From: Methanonatronarchaeum sp. AMET-Sl
GTDB taxonomy: Archaea; Halobacteriota; Methanonatronarchaeia; Methanonatronarchaeales; Methanonatronarchaeaceae
NCBI RefSeq assembly: GCF_029854155.1
Contig: NZ_CP122958.1
Span: forward strand, 452,001-516,000
Direction of reading: 5' to 3'
DNA: 64,000 nucleotides
Every line of letters starts with the position of its first letter. The first letter of the stretch is position 1. The translations under genes and the position numbers were made by a program. Shown here in pieces: positions 1 to 12,655 of the stretch. Under the pieces are notes generated by a model, which was not told where the DNA came from, did no database searches, and saw nothing but the letters and a program-made list of their open reading frames with translations.

Positions 1-1092
1 CTGTGCTCCTGAGGATAACTCGAATCTTGGATGCATTAGGTCGAATGCACGGCTTAACTCTTGGTTTTCTGGTTCTGGTAATGCGTAGAATGGTTTTATC
101 TCGCTTGGCCAATCTACTATGTAATAGTATGTGCCTATTTCTTCACCAACAGCTTTCTCTCCAGCTGTAGGTATGTCGTCTCCCCAAACAACTTCGACTC
201 CGTGGTCTCCGGCTATATCGATTGCTTCTTCATACTTAATTCTCTCGAACGGTGTTTCTGGAACTATTAGGTTGTGTTCAAGTGCTCTCAATTCAGATTG
301 ACACCGTTCTTCAACGTTTTTGGTGACGTGATGTATCATTTCTTCAAGTAACTTCATAACATCGTTGTGGTCTGAAAAAGCTGACTCGATATCGATCGAT
401 ATTGATTCGTTTAGATGTCGGTTTGTGTCGTGTTCTTCTGCTCTGAATATAGGGCCTATTTCATATACTTTGTCGAGGCCGCTGGCCATCATTATTTGTT
501 TGAATAGTTGTGGGCTTTGGTTTAGGAATGCTTCTTTCTCGAAGTAGGAGATTGGGAATAGGTCTGTTCCTCCTTCTGTTGCTGTGGCCACCATTTTTGG
601 TGTTGTTATCTCGATGTATCCCTGGCTTTCAAGGTAGTTTCTGACCTCTGTAAGTGCGACGCTCCGGATTTTGAATATAGCGTTTATTTCTGGCTTACGT
701 AGATCCATGTATCGAGAGTTTAGTCTTGTGTCAAGTTCTGCATTTACTTTACCAGATACATCCATTGGTAATGGTGTTTTTGATTCAGAAAGTATCTTCA
801 TGTCGTTTGGAATTAACTCGAAGTTTCCAGGCGCTCTCTCGTCTTTCTGGATGTTTCCACGAACCATTACGACACTTTCCCGTACGAGTGAGGTCATTTT
901 TTCGGCAAGTTCTTCAGGAACTTTTTTCTTAGGTATAGTTATCTGGGCTTTACCTTCTCTATCTCGTAAAACAACGAAGGCTACTCCACCGAGGTCTCTA
1001 ACCTCATGGATCCAGCCAGCGACAACTACTTCACTCCCCTCCATCTCGGGTGTTATCTCTCCACTGTAATGTGTTCTTCTCCAGTCTTTCAT
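1..1092 (-). CDS. aspS: Aspartyl-tRNA synthetase, C-terminus cut off by window edge
   Basis: Class II aspartyl-tRNA synthetase, which charges tRNA with aspartate in the cytoplasm. The first 364 codons are present. The N-terminal OB-fold anticodon-binding domain (about residues 1-105) is followed by the start of the catalytic domain, with [31 protein letters not shown] and the motif 2 stretch [14 protein letters not shown]. The residues used in archaea to tell tRNA-Asp from tRNA-Asn are His29 (in [11 protein letters not shown]) and Pro88. They align with His26/Pro85, the combination known from non-discriminating enzymes, so this enzyme probably also makes Asp-tRNA-Asn for amidation. The ATG lies 11 bases after the hisD stop, so the two are likely co-transcribed. 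The 3' end lies outside the window. Confidence 0.95.
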   Translation of the reverse strand, partial: MKDWRRTHYSGEITPEMEGSEVVVAGWIHEVRDLGGVAFVVLRDREGKAQITIPKKKVPEELAEKMTSLVRESVVMVRGNIQKDERAPGNFELIPNDMKILSESKTPLPMDVSGKVNAELDTRLNSRYMDLRKPEINAIFKIRSVALTEVRNYLESQGYIEITTPKMVATATEGGTDLFPISYFEKEAFLNQSPQLFKQIMMASGLDKVYEIGPIFRAEEHDTNRHLNESISIDIESAFSDHNDVMKLLEEMIHHVTKNVEERCQSELRALEHNLIVPETPFERIKYEEAIDIAGDHGVEVVWGDDIPTAGEKAVGEEIGTYYYIVDWPSEIKPFYALPEPENQELSRAFDLMHPRFELSSGAQ

Positions 1093-1103
1093 ATCTTCCA
1101 AAT

Positions 1104-2396
1104 CTAATCCTCCAGTCTTGTTTCTATTGAATAAGCGTGGGCTTCAAGGCCCTCTATCTCGGCCATCCTTTTAGCAATGTCTGCCACTTTATTCAATCCT
1201 TCCCTACCTACTATCTGTACAGAACTTGTCTTCATGAAATCTTTTGTTCCTAGGCCTGAGTGAACTTTTGCTTGACCACCTGTTGGGAGCACGTGGTTAC
1301 ATCCGGTTGCGTAGTCACCAACCGCTACAGGCGCATAACTACCTATAAATATAGCTCCTGCGTGTTTTATTTCTCTAAGCACTTTCAATGGGTTTTCTAC
1401 AACTATCTCTAGGTGTTCTGGCCCTAATTCATTTGAAAAACTTGTTAGGTCGTTTAGATCTCCAACTACAATCATTGATTTCTTTAGTGATTTTTTGATT
1501 ATTTCTTCACGATCCCTATCGCCAACCATTTTTCCTATCTCTTTATTTACTTTCTCTCCAAATTCATGGGAGTTTGTTGCCAATAAAGCGAGTGAGTTGG
1601 GGTCGTGTTCTGCTTGGGCAAGTAGGTCTATAGCTATCTGTTTTGGGTTGGCTGAATCATCGGCGATAATCAATACTTCAGAAGGGCCTGCAGGGAAATC
1701 AATTTCTGTTGTACCTCTAACAAGCATTTTAGCGGCAGTGACATAGGCATTACCAGGCCCAACTATCTTGTCAACTGGAACAACAGTTTCCGTTCCGAAA
1801 GCTAGTGACCCAATTGCTTGCACACCACCGATTCTATATACTACATCTGCACCAGCTATGTCACAAGCAACTAAGGTATATGGATTTATCTCCCCTTCCT
1901 GGCTGGGTGGTGTGCATACCGATATCCATTCAACTCCAGCTACTTTTGCTGGAACCACAGTCATTAAAGCGCTTGATGGATATGCAGCTTTACCTCCAGG
2001 TACGTAAGCTCCAACAGCCTCTAAGGGATCTGTTTTAACCCCTAACTGCATTCCATTAAAATCATTGAGCTTTAGGCTGTCTGGTTTTGTATAACTATGA
2101 AACCTCCTGATATTCTCACTAGCTCTCCTTATAGTTTTTATGTCTTTGTCTGGAACCAATTCATATGCCCGTTCCACAGCGTAATCATCGACTAATAAGT
2201 CATCTTGATCTAGATCGGCATTATCGAATCGGGATGTATATCTTAATACAGATAGGTCTCCATTGTCCTTAACGTCTTCAAGTATCTCAGATACAGGCTC
2301 TATTTTATCTAAAACCTCTTCCTCCTGTTTCCTAGCTATCTCCCTCACGTCATAAACATCGAGTTCACTATAATCAATTATCTCCAACAAATCCAC
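1104..2396 (-). CDS. hisD: Histidinol dehydrogenase
   Basis: Catalyses the last two steps of histidine synthesis, the NAD-dependent oxidation of L-histidinol to histidine. The 430 residues are normal family length. Visible landmarks are [24 protein letters not shown], the zinc ligands in LLAQAEHDP, the catalytic Glu-His in [32 protein letters not shown] and the C-terminal LEAHA that supplies the last zinc ligand. The start overlaps the upstream pantothenate gene by 23 bases and the stop is 11 bases before aspS, so it sits in a tight leftward cluster. No regulatory site was recognised. Confidence 0.97.
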   Translation of the reverse strand: MDLLEIIDYSELDVYDVREIARKQEEEVLDKIEPVSEILEDVKDNGDLSVLRYTSRFDNADLDQDDLLVDDYAVERAYELVPDKDIKTIRRASENIRRFHSYTKPDSLKLNDFNGMQLGVKTDPLEAVGAYVPGGKAAYPSSALMTVVPAKVAGVEWISVCTPPSQEGEINPYTLVACDIAGADVVYRIGGVQAIGSLAFGTETVVPVDKIVGPGNAYVTAAKMLVRGTTEIDFPAGPSEVLIIADDSANPKQIAIDLLAQAEHDPNSLALLATNSHEFGEKVNKEIGKMVGDRDREEIIKKSLKKSMIVVGDLNDLTSFSNELGPEHLEIVVENPLKVLREIKHAGAIFIGSYAPVAVGDYATGCNHVLPTGGQAKVHSGLGTKDFMKTSSVQIVGREGLNKVADIAKRMAEIEGLEAHAYSIETRLED

Positions 2397-3129
2397 CCCT
2401 CATAATTTCCTCCATTTTACGTAAATTCTCTTCATTATCAAAACTCTTGTATACATCGATTCCAAAAGAACCGTCCTCCTCAACCCTCATCCAATACTTA
2501 TTAAAGTTCTTCAAAACACGAACAACATTATCAACAATACTTATATCAGCAGTTTTACTGGTCCTTGAAAGAGGATTAAGATCTATCGAGATAACAGTCT
2601 TCCCCATCTCCCTTAATGCCTGAACCCGATCCCCATCTTCAAGAGGAACAAGAACTGTATCAGCCGAATAAATACCTTCCTCAGAAACATAAGCCCTATC
2701 ATGAGATAAGTCATTTATCAACATATCTGTATCCTCACCCAACACATCAATAACACCATGTTCCCTCAAAAAACTAATAATCTTTTTAACCCTCTCCTCA
2801 CTCCTATGAAACAAATTAACTTCAACCTTAATCCCACGCCTAGATAACTCACCAACCAAATCAGGAACAACAGCAGCAACATTCCCATTCACAGACAAAA
2901 CAGGGTTCTCAGAACGATACATACAATGCACAGCAGCTAAAGTAGCTCTATCCGCCCACTCAACAGTTTCTTCACCCAACAAATAATCAAAAGCCTCACC
3001 ACGGCCATGAGCAATCAAACCAGCTTCAACAACCAAACCCATCTCAAAACCCCTAACCAAACGCTCCCTCAACAACAAAGACTCATACCTAGGATGATCC
3101 TCAGGAACAGACAAAATAAAAACCTCCAC
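2374..3129 (-). CDS. Archaeal 4-phosphopantoate--beta-alanine ligase (phosphopantothenate synthetase)
   Basis: Archaeal coenzyme A pathway enzyme that joins 4-phosphopantoate and beta-alanine using ATP, replacing bacterial PanC. The 251 residues match the family (COG1701). Typical stretches are [17 protein letters not shown] at the N-terminus, [45 protein letters not shown] and [11 protein letters not shown]. It is translated leftward and overlaps hisD at its 3' end. The plus strand here is strongly A+C-rich, so the coding strand is G+T-rich, unlike the neighbouring hisD. The call rests on motif recognition and is firm. Confidence 0.9.
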   Translation of the reverse strand: MEVFILSVPEDHPRYESLLLRERLVRGFEMGLVVEAGLIAHGRGEAFDYLLGEETVEWADRATLAAVHCMYRSENPVLSVNGNVAAVVPDLVGELSRRGIKVEVNLFHRSEERVKKIISFLREHGVIDVLGEDTDMLINDLSHDRAYVSEEGIYSADTVLVPLEDGDRVQALREMGKTVISIDLNPLSRTSKTADISIVDNVVRVLKNFNKYWMRVEEDGSFGIDVYKSFDNEENLRKMEEIMRGGFVGDN

Positions 3130-3197
3130 AAAACAACCTTAAATTCCATCCAACACAACAATAACCTTACGGAAAAACCCACATATAGAGATATAGT

Positions 3198-3962
3198 TTA
3201 CAACTTTATTTCTAATTCATCTCCTCTCTCCACATCCAAATTTTTTCTAGCACTTCCTTGATTAACAGATACCTCAAGAAATCCATGACTACCAGTAGTC
3301 AACAAAACTGAACCAATATCAACCTCACCATAACAACGCTTATAAGGCATCTCGAAACCATCAATAATAACGGTGTCCCCAAAACCTAACCCATCCACTT
3401 CTTTAGAAGGAATATTAGTTATTACGTTTCCAAAACCATCTATATTAATAACACAACCCCTCAAAACATTATCTACCTGACTCCAATCCCCAAAACCAAG
3501 ATCCACAAAATCATTCGTTTCAGACCCAATATCACATAAATCAACACCAGTTGTAAGCCAAGCCCCAACAGGAGAGAATACATCACGTCCATGAAATGTA
3601 TTGGAAACAGACTCTAAAGTATAATTTTCGTTTTCAATAACATATACCTCGAACTCTCCTAAAAACCTAGCTGCAGGAATAAACAACCCATTATCAGGCC
3701 CAACAAAATATTGACCCCCTGCCTTAACAACAATACCTTCTCTATCGGTTCCTACACCAGGATCCACAACCCCAACATGAACGGTGCCAGATGGAAAATA
3801 ATTAACTGCAGTCCGATATACATACGCCCCCTTCACTATATCTTGACGCGGAATTGTATGAGTAATATCAACCAACCTACAACCAGTTATCCCAGAAGCA
3901 ACAGCCTTCATAACCCCAGGATATCCATCCACACTGCCAAAATCAGATAAAAAAGTCAACAT
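3198..3962 (-). CDS. SAM hydroxide adenosyltransferase (DUF62 / COG1912 family)
   Basis: Predicted to hydrolyse S-adenosylmethionine to adenosine and methionine. It belongs to the fluorinase/chlorinase superfamily but is of the common archaeal non-halogenating type. The 254 residues contain the hallmarks: [17 protein letters not shown] at the N-terminus, [32 protein letters not shown] and [12 protein letters not shown], followed by the smaller beta-rich C-terminal domain (from about residue 165). The physiological role in archaea is unsettled. The gene stands alone on the minus strand, 68 bases before the phosphopantothenate synthetase gene, and may share its transcript. Confidence 0.9.
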   Translation of the reverse strand: MLTFLSDFGSVDGYPGVMKAVASGITGCRLVDITHTIPRQDIVKGAYVYRTAVNYFPSGTVHVGVVDPGVGTDREGIVVKAGGQYFVGPDNGLFIPAARFLGEFEVYVIENENYTLESVSNTFHGRDVFSPVGAWLTTGVDLCDIGSETNDFVDLGFGDWSQVDNVLRGCVINIDGFGNVITNIPSKEVDGLGFGDTVIIDGFEMPYKRCYGEVDIGSVLLTTGSHGFLEVSVNQGSARKNLDVERGDELEIKL

Positions 3963-4049
3963 ACAAAACTAGGTATATACAAAACAACTTAACATTTACC
4001 AAACACCCAGAAAAAATAATGGCCTAAAAACTGGAAGTCAGTTAAAAAA

Positions 4050-4334
4050 CTATAAAAACGACAATACCACAACTAATGCTATTATAGATAGAACTAGACC
4101 TATCCATAACCCAAGATAAGGTATCAATACCTTATGCAACGTCCATTTACTGCATTTGGAGCATTTTTCATATGTATGAGTGAATAACTGTAGCCGTGTC
4201 TTCAAGAACTTCGTCTCATATTCCGCTCCACAACTATTACACCTGACCTTCTTCAAACCACTAAATCTACAGAGATAGCAGGCAGAGTGCCACGGGGCTT
4301 GATCCCGTGGGTGAATGCCGTCACGATATGACAA
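4050..4334 (-). pseudogene. Small zinc-ribbon membrane protein, 5' end probably replaced by a mobile element
   Basis: The reading frame encodes a zinc-ribbon (CNSCGAEYE then CSKCSKW) followed by one hydrophobic C-terminal segment (about residues 72-94), so it would be a small membrane-anchored protein. Function unknown. The first 15 codons, including the only ATG, lie inside the left hairpin of an IS200/IS605-like element at 4290-4650, so the natural 5' end was probably displaced. A TTG codon just before the ribbon is an alternative start. Whether it is still expressed cannot be told from sequence. Confidence 0.45.
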
Positions 4335-4650
4335 AAGTTTAAGTTTCTGGAGACATAACGGACAGATAACAACTAGAAATCATCTCTCAAAGTATGGAAT
4401 TGAAGACCTCAATTCCTTCGCTGGTCGTTCGACAGTTTGGAAATGCGACTCCTCTCAAAACCGTCCATTGGGCGTGAGACGGGTGTTGTCGTGTCGTGGT
4501 GGAGCGACAGACCCTCACGGACGCTGTGGTGCGTTCGGGTGTTAATTCCAGCCGACCCATCTGGGGAGGTCGAGGGGAATTAAATTCGCCTGCGATGGCT
4601 GTGCAAGCCTAGACGGCGAAGCCTCGGGGCTTGACCCCGAGGTACTTCAC
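4290..4650 (+). mobile_element. Non-autonomous IS200/IS605-type element (PATE/MITE-like)
   Basis: A region of about 360 bases with higher GC than its surroundings. It starts with a hairpin (CCACGGG 4290-4296 with CCCGTGG 4304-4310) and ends with a second hairpin (CCTCGGGG 4622-4629 with CCCCGAGG 4635-4642) followed by TACTTCAC. Both hairpins carry the same core, GGGGCTTGA then CCC, in the same orientation. This is how IS200/IS605 ends are arranged, because TnpA reads one strand. No transposase or TnpB remains. The 3' part resembles the omega-RNA-bearing right end of haloarchaeal IS1341-type elements. Exact ends are estimates. Confidence 0.55.
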
Positions 4651-4857
4651 TCAAAAAACACCAATTAAATCCCTTTTTCACATCACTAGAAATAAAGGAG
4701 ACATAAAGGAGACATAGAGGAAACATAAATCTGGCTTAAAATAAGGGTTGTTATACTCAACCTACATCTCAGTTTTCGATAACCATCCCTGAAACAATAT
4801 TAATTTGGGTATTGAATAGAACCCATGCCCCATTATGAGTGGGGTTTCCTGGGGGTT

Positions 4858-5355
4858 TTATCTTACTTTTGAGCCATATACGTTTTTTAAGATAGTTTTT
4901 GCTTCATTTAGATCCATGGTTTCGTTTAATATCAATTTATATTTCTTTGAATCGGTTTTTATCATTATTTTTACTTTGGTTTCTGGAAATTCCTGTCTGT
5001 TGACTGTATATTTTTTTATTTTTATTTTTTGGACCGAGTTATTATCGATCGAGAAATTTTTTTCACTCTCGTTTAGAACTTCGTTTAGAGTCATATCTCT
5101 GTATTTTTTGTGATGGTTAAAGTGAGCATTCATCTGGTTTTTCACTTTATCCATACGGCCACCACCTTTTTCTTCAACATCTTGTCTCGCGTTTTTTGCA
5201 TGTTGTTTTAATATCGTGGATGTTACACGAGCGAAAACTGTTTTATCTTGTGTTAAAACAAGTGTGTAAGGCTTACTAAAAATAAAGCCCTTCATATCTA
5301 CGGGTATTGAGCCTAAATACCCTTCATTTGGTTTTGTTTCCATAGATTTTGCCAT
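4858..5355 (-). CDS. Hypothetical protein, 165 residues
   Basis: I do not recognise this protein. It is hydrophilic and basic, with a lysine-rich middle (RMDKVKNQMNAHFNHHKKY) and a C-terminal half predicted as beta strands and a helix (TVNRQEFPETKVKIMIKTD, then LNEAKTILKNVYG). There are no membrane segments or signal peptide. It stands alone between the IS-like element and the tRNA-Glu gene. A stretch of about 200 bases downstream (4651-4857) holds only short A-rich repeats such as GGAGACATAAAGGAGACATA. The ATG at 5355 opens MAKSMETKPNEG. Probably a real gene, since the frame is clean for 165 codons in AT-rich DNA. Confidence 0.6.
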   Translation of the reverse strand: MAKSMETKPNEGYLGSIPVDMKGFIFSKPYTLVLTQDKTVFARVTSTILKQHAKNARQDVEEKGGGRMDKVKNQMNAHFNHHKKYRDMTLNEVLNESEKNFSIDNNSVQKIKIKKYTVNRQEFPETKVKIMIKTDSKKYKLILNETMDLNEAKTILKNVYGSKVR

Positions 5356-5734
5356 TTTAATTCAAAAATGCATAAAAGGCCATTAAAACATTTTAATGTC
5401 AAAAATGCATTCCTCAAGTAATAGGTTGGCAGCTAGACTATATAACACTTTTTAAACCAATTTTTATAAGATATAGAGTGATTTAAACCAATTTTTTAGT
5501 CTCATAACCTAGTTTGGAGTTCTATATCTCTATTTGTTAAGTTAGATTTAGGAAATTTATGGTTTTTTGGGCAAATAAATCTCTTCGAACGAAAGTAATA
5601 TTAGGTTGTAGGTCTTTGGATATGAAGAGCCGGCTTTAGTTTAATGGTTGGTTGTTGGAGGGGAATATTTAAAGTATTATCAAGAAAATATGATTCTGCC
5701 TCCCGAGGTAGTTAGTTAGAGGCATCTTGTTGTT
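5356..5734. other. Intergenic region with probable tRNA promoter
   Basis: No coding sequence is apparent. An archaeal TATA-like box, ATATTTAAAG, lies at 5665-5674, about 60 bases before tRNA-Glu, and is the only candidate promoter element seen. The repeated phrase AAACCAATTTTT occurs at about 5454 and 5485. Confidence 0.4.
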
Positions 5735-5809
<75 letters not shown>

Positions 5810-6076
5810 TTATAAAATAAGGTATGGCTTTATTGAAGTGTTTTCGTTTGAATCTGGTTTTTTTATTTTTCTGTTTCTTTGGTTTTTTGAGGACTGGTTG
5901 TTGTTTTTAATTTGATGTTTTAATGTTTACAGTTTTGTATTGATGTTTGAGGATTTTAGTTAATTTATTTTGGCTTGTGTTTAATATTGCAATCGCTTTA
6001 TTAGTTTTTGAATAGAATTGAGGTATAGGTTTTTGGTTTTCTGGGGGTTTATTTAGTTTTATGGTGGTAGGTGTGT

Positions 6077-6459
6077 ATGGATATTGATAATGTTTTTTTT
6101 GAGGTCTGGCTTGTTTTTTTGGTTGGTTTTGGTGGTTTTTTTGGTGCATGTATCAGGTATCTATTTGATTTTTGGTTTGGTTGTTTATTGTCAACTTTGT
6201 TGGTTAATTCATTGGGCAGTTTTTTACTTGGCTTGGTGGTTTTTTACTCTATAGTCCAGAGGAATCTATCAGAGGGGTTTGTTGCATTGGTTGCTACAGG
6301 TGTTTTATCTTCTTTTACCACTTACAGTACATTTGCTTTACAGAGTTTTACCAGCAGTCCATTGATTATGTTTTTAAATATTATCGGGAATTATGGTTTT
6401 GGGTTGTTAGGGGCCTACCTTGGTAGTGTTTTTGTTAATCGTTTTGTTGGTGATGTTTA

Positions 6460-6460
<1 letters not shown>
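6077..6460 (+). CDS. crcB: CrcB/Fluc fluoride channel, first subunit
   Basis: Fluoride exporter of the CrcB/Fluc family, a four-helix membrane protein that dimerises antiparallel to let F- leave the cell. Seen are [17 protein letters not shown], the pore asparagine in [13 protein letters not shown], and the [17 protein letters not shown] stretch carrying the phenylalanine and serine/threonine track. The ATG at 6077 is preferred; a GTG two codons upstream is possible. It overlaps the second crcB by one base (TAATG), so the two are translationally coupled and probably form a heterodimer. No fluoride riboswitch was recognised in the T-rich leader (5810-6076). Confidence 0.93.
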
Positions 6461-6807
<347 letters not shown>

Positions 6808-7099
6808 GTTGAGTTTAATAGTATAGGGAGGCTGTTTACTCAGGGTTTTTGGTTTGTGTGGTGGTGTTAGATTGGTTGGTGTGGGAGAGGTTAATTGGTT
6901 TCGGATTTGGTTGCTGGCTTTAATGTGGTTTTATTTAAGTTTTTCTATGGTTGGGGGTTGTGTTTGTTGGTTTATATGTTGTGTTTTTGGTTTGTTGGAG
7001 TGTGTTGGTTTGTTTTTGTGTTTTTTCCGTTTGTTTTTATATGGTTTGTTTGTTATAATGTTATGTTGAGGGTTTGTGTGGTTTGATGTGTTTTGAATT
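6808..7099. other. G+T-rich intergenic stretch without a convincing gene
   Basis: Almost free of C on the plus strand. Two overlapping frames are open here only because the base composition excludes stops and favours Cys, Trp, Phe, Leu and Val. I do not call a gene. Confidence 0.4.
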
Positions 7100-7540
7100 A
7101 TGGAATTGAGAATGGTTATTATGAAGAAGAAGCTTGATTCTTGGACTTTGTCTGTTCGTGATCTTTATTATTTGAAGGATGATACGCCTCTTGATGTTGT
7201 CTCTGTTGCTAGGGATGGGGTTGTTGTTATTGGCCGTAATGCTGATATAGATTATATTGAGAGGAGTATTGTTCAGAGTAATGGGGATAGGTTGTATGGT
7301 GAGTGTGAGGGCTCTCCAGATTGGATGGATAGTTTGAGGAATGGTGAGGGGGTTATGGATTGGGAGCAGCGGACGAGTTATTCTGAGCGTCTTGGGGAGT
7401 ATTATTCTGAGTCTTATAGTTTTAGTATGGTTGAGGTTGAGTCGTTGGTGAGTTTTTGTGAGGAGCATGAGTTGAGTTTTTGGATTAGGACTCTTGAGAA
7501 GAACCGTAATCGGATTTTGATTACCGTTAAAAAACCTTAA
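7100..7540 (+). CDS. Hypothetical protein, about 146 residues
   Basis: Not recognised. It is an acidic soluble protein rich in Ser, Glu and Val, with no membrane segment. The N-terminal third (LSVRDLYYLKDDTPLDVV, then VARDGVVVIGRNADIDYIE) looks alpha/beta. The C-terminal part has MVEVESLVSFCEEHEL and a basic end. The ATG at 7100 may not be the start; ATG at 7112 or 7121 is also possible. The gene converges on the alanine dehydrogenase homologue, with only 31 bases between the stops. It lies in a G+T-rich block and its amino acid make-up is shaped by that. Confidence 0.55.
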   Translation: MELRMVIMKKKLDSWTLSVRDLYYLKDDTPLDVVSVARDGVVVIGRNADIDYIERSIVQSNGDRLYGECEGSPDWMDSLRNGEGVMDWEQRTSYSERLGEYYSESYSFSMVEVESLVSFCEEHELSFWIRTLEKNRNRILITVKKP

Positions 7541-7571
7541 TGAGAAATCCGATTGTCTTTGGGGGTTTGGT

Positions 7572-8558
7572 TTAGATTAGTTCGATTTTTTGTCCGATGT
7601 TTTTTTGTTTGGCTTTTTGGTAGATTTTCCATCCGGATGCTATGTCTTGGACTGCGAGTCCGGTTGAATCGAATATTGTGATTTCTTTTGGGTTTGTTCT
7701 TCCGGTTTTTGTTTGGTTTACTATTTTGCCTATGTCTGAATGTATGTCTTTTTTGTTGTATTCTTTGTTTGTTATTGGTACGTTTACTTCTCCTCCGTGT
7801 ATTGCTGGTTTGTAGTCGTCTACAACTACTTTTGATTTTTTTAGCAATTTTGTTTCTAGTTCTTGTTTTCCTTCTGCGTCTGCGCCTATTGCGTTTATGT
7901 GTGTTCCGGGGGATATCCAACTTGCTTTTACAATTGGTTTTCTTACTGGTGTTGTTGTGATTACTATATCTGTGTCTTTTACGGCTTCTTTGGTTGTTTT
8001 GCAGACTTTTGTTTTATGGTTTAGGTCTTTTATTTGTTTTAATAGGTTTTCTGTTGCTTCGCTTGAGACGTCGTGTATTTTAACTTCTTTTATGTCTCTA
8101 ACTGTGTTTACTGCTCTTAGTTGTGTTTCGGCTTGAACTCCAGCTCCAACAAGCCCTACTGTATCTGAATCTTTTCGTGATAGATATTTTGTAGCTACAC
8201 CACCTGCTGCTCCTGTTCGGTATGCTGTTAACTCTGTTGCGTCCATTATGCAGTAGGGATATCCTGTTTCTGTATCAACCAAAATTAATACGGCCATTAC
8301 TGTGGGATATTCCTTGTTTTCTGGGTGGGAGTTAACCAGTTTGCATCCGGCTATCTCTTCTTCTTCAAGGTATCCTGGCATTGTCCTGTAATCACCGTTA
8401 TGTTTATTGAAATATAGGTATGCTTTAGGCGGCATCTGAATTTTTTCGTTTCCAAATTGCTTGAAGGCTGATTCAACTGCCTCTATGATATCTTCTATCT
8501 CTATTATCTCTTCAACATCTGATTTAGATAGTTTAAGGGTTGTAAGTTTGTTTTCCAT
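7572..8558 (-). CDS. Ornithine cyclodeaminase / alanine dehydrogenase family protein
   Basis: NAD(P)-dependent enzyme of the OCD/mu-crystallin family. The archaeal members characterised include alanine dehydrogenase, so interconversion of alanine and pyruvate is likely but not certain. The 328 residues include [30 protein letters not shown] with the catalytic Lys, [20 protein letters not shown], the Rossmann glycine motif [33 protein letters not shown] and [14 protein letters not shown]. The gene stands 48 bases before the cobQ stop codon in the leftward direction. Substrate assignment is the uncertain part. Confidence 0.85.
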   Translation of the reverse strand: MENKLTTLKLSKSDVEEIIEIEDIIEAVESAFKQFGNEKIQMPPKAYLYFNKHNGDYRTMPGYLEEEEIAGCKLVNSHPENKEYPTVMAVLILVDTETGYPYCIMDATELTAYRTGAAGGVATKYLSRKDSDTVGLVGAGVQAETQLRAVNTVRDIKEVKIHDVSSEATENLLKQIKDLNHKTKVCKTTKEAVKDTDIVITTTPVRKPIVKASWISPGTHINAIGADAEGKQELETKLLKKSKVVVDDYKPAIHGGEVNVPITNKEYNKKDIHSDIGKIVNQTKTGRTNPKEITIFDSTGLAVQDIASGWKIYQKAKQKNIGQKIELI

Positions 8559-8606
8559 TTAGATTCCCTACCTTTTTTTAATTATAGTTGGTTGAGTGTG
8601 GTTTAT

Positions 8607-10118
<1,512 letters not shown>

Positions 10119-10163
10119 AAAAAACCAACAAATTTTTTTATCTCACTTCAGGTGGAGGTCACT

Positions 10164-11038
<875 letters not shown>

Positions 11039-11170
11039 TAACACCAAAGTTTCTATCTAAAATAATAAACTAACTGCCTAATATAATTAATCAGATTAAT
11101 TTATAGATATATCCCCTAAAAACCAAAAAAATTGTTGTAAACCACCCTTTATAATACAAAAAACACACTA

Positions 11171-11215
11171 CTTTAATATTTAGAGTTAGGATGGAAGTTA
11201 AGTCTACATACTTCC
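11171..11215 (+). promoter_or_regulatory. Probable promoter with inverted repeat upstream of the P1 peptidase gene
   Basis: A TATA-like box, CTTTAATATTTA, begins at 11171. Downstream lies an inverted repeat, GGAAGT at 11193-11198 with ACTTCC at 11210-11215, placed where a transcription start or operator would be. The gene starts at 11243. Pattern-based only. Confidence 0.35.
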
Positions 11216-11242
11216 GTCTATAATTAGAGAGGGTCAAAGATT

Positions 11243-12196
11243 ATGAATGAAATAAAACTAAAAGAGTTTGGTGATATCCGGGTAGGACATGCTGGCTCTA
11301 AAAAACATGCAACGGGATGTACAGTTTTTCTATTTCCAGAGGGCTGTAAAGCAGGTGTTTCTGTAAGAGGAGGATCCCCCGGCACAAAAGGCACATCCCT
11401 TTTAAAGCCAACTTCTGCAAACTATGACGTAAACGCCATAGTTATGACAGGCGGCAGTAGTTACGGCCTTGAATCTGTAACTGGTGTAATGAAAGTTCTC
11501 GAGAAACGTGAGATAGGTCTTAACGTCGGCAATGCACATGTCCCAATAGTACCCGCAGCAGTGATACTTGACCTCGGAATCGGTAGTTCCAATATAAGAC
11601 CAGACCGAGAAATGGGTATCAAAGCCATCGATAATGCCAGCCAAGAAATAGAAAGCGGTTGTGTAGGAGTCGGAGAAGGAGCAACAGTCGGTAAGTTATT
11701 AGGTATGGAGCACGCGATGAAAGGAGGATTTGGATACCATTTGGTTGAAGAAAACGATGTAAAAGTCGGTGCATTCACAGCAGTAAACGCTGCAGGAAAC
11801 ATAATAAACCCAAAAACAGGAGAAAAGGTAGCCGGAGCCCAAATCGATGGAGAAATAATAGGACTAAACCAACTATCAGACAAAATAAATAATAAAAAAC
11901 TGTTAGGGACAAACACAACAATAAGCACAGTGATAACAAACGCCAAACTCAATCGAAGAAAACTATGTCGACTAGCATCAACTTCACACGATGGATACGC
12001 AAGAACAATCCAACCAAGCCACATGCTCCCAGATGGAGACACAATATTCACAGTATCAACAGGAAACAAAAAAACAAAACTCGATTACGTAGGAATTTTA
12101 GCAACCCACTGCATAGAAAAATCAATAATAAACGCAGTTGAAAAAGCAGAAAAAACCGACGGAACACCATCAACAAATGAAATAAAAAACAAATAA
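11243..12196 (+). CDS. P1 family (DmpA-like) N-terminal nucleophile peptidase
   Basis: Predicted aminopeptidase or amide hydrolase of MEROPS family P1/S58 (DmpA, 6-aminohexanoate oligomer hydrolase relatives), made as a precursor that cleaves itself. The 317 residues show DIRVGHAGSKKHATGCTVFL, SVRGGSPGTKGTSLL, AIVMTGGSSYGLES, GCVGVGEGATVGK and GAFTAVNAAGN. The segment LLGTNTTISTVITNA contains the expected Asn-Thr cleavage site that frees the nucleophile. The natural substrate is unknown. The start ATG follows the purine-rich GAGAGGGTC by about 10 bases. From about 11760 the coding strand becomes very A+C-rich while the frame stays intact. Confidence 0.88.
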   Translation: MNEIKLKEFGDIRVGHAGSKKHATGCTVFLFPEGCKAGVSVRGGSPGTKGTSLLKPTSANYDVNAIVMTGGSSYGLESVTGVMKVLEKREIGLNVGNAHVPIVPAAVILDLGIGSSNIRPDREMGIKAIDNASQEIESGCVGVGEGATVGKLLGMEHAMKGGFGYHLVEENDVKVGAFTAVNAAGNIINPKTGEKVAGAQIDGEIIGLNQLSDKINNKKLLGTNTTISTVITNAKLNRRKLCRLASTSHDGYARTIQPSHMLPDGDTIFTVSTGNKKTKLDYVGILATHCIEKSIINAVEKAEKTDGTPSTNEIKNK

Positions 12197-12655
12197 ACCC
12201 ACAAACAAACCTCTAACCAAAAAACCCCAACAACACTCCCCAAAACAACTATAGATCATCCATCAAAAAACCCAAACCAACTCTAAATCCCACAAACCAA
12301 ATAAAATAGTTATCTAAACCAGAACTTAAAAACCCCCTCTATCTTTAGGCAGGACCCCCACCTCACATCAACATTAACTTTTGTGAGAGTTTGAAAGAGC
12401 AGTAAGTCCTCTCATCTTTAAGGAGAGGATGATGTCAGAGAGACCACTCCCCAACATCTCTAAAACAGAGAAAGTGGTGGTTCTACCTATCTTCATTTAA
12501 ACCGATTGGAAATCAATAGATAATCCATAAAGTTATTGGTGAACGTCAGGCTCCACTAAAACTATGAGATAAATTTAATTGATCGATGAACTGGATTAGA
12601 TAATTATATTCTCTGGAAACACTTTTTTTTGAATTATCTCTATTCGTGATATATG
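12197..12655. other. Intergenic region holding an IS-like end
   Basis: No gene seen. The first 140 bases are A+C-rich. The middle carries the hairpin described separately at 12395-12437. The final 100 bases lead to the convergent ABC permease stop. Confidence 0.4.
12395..12437 (+). repeat. Solo right-end hairpin resembling IS605/TnpB omega-RNA terminus
   Basis: TCCTCTC at 12407-12413 pairs with GAGAGGA at 12423-12429 around a 9-base loop and is followed by TGATGTCA. This hairpin plus GATGTCA tail is the form seen at the right ends of methanogen IS605-type elements. No transposase is nearby. A related tail occurs at 17430-17459. Confidence 0.4.

Noticed and set aside
671..1069. Rightward open frames over aspS
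   Set aside because: They are antisense to a clear aspartyl-tRNA synthetase frame and encode nothing recognisable.
4315..4545. 76-codon frame on the plus strand in the IS-like element
   Set aside because: Low-complexity translation with no TnpA or TnpB motifs; the segment is better explained as element non-coding DNA.
5810..6076. Fluoride riboswitch before crcB
   Set aside because: I looked for the conserved crcB-motif pseudoknot sequences and did not see them in this T-rich leader.
6854..7086. Two overlapping hydrophobic frames after the crcB pair
   Set aside because: The sequence is so G+T-rich that stops are rare; Cys/Trp/Phe-rich output with no start signal.
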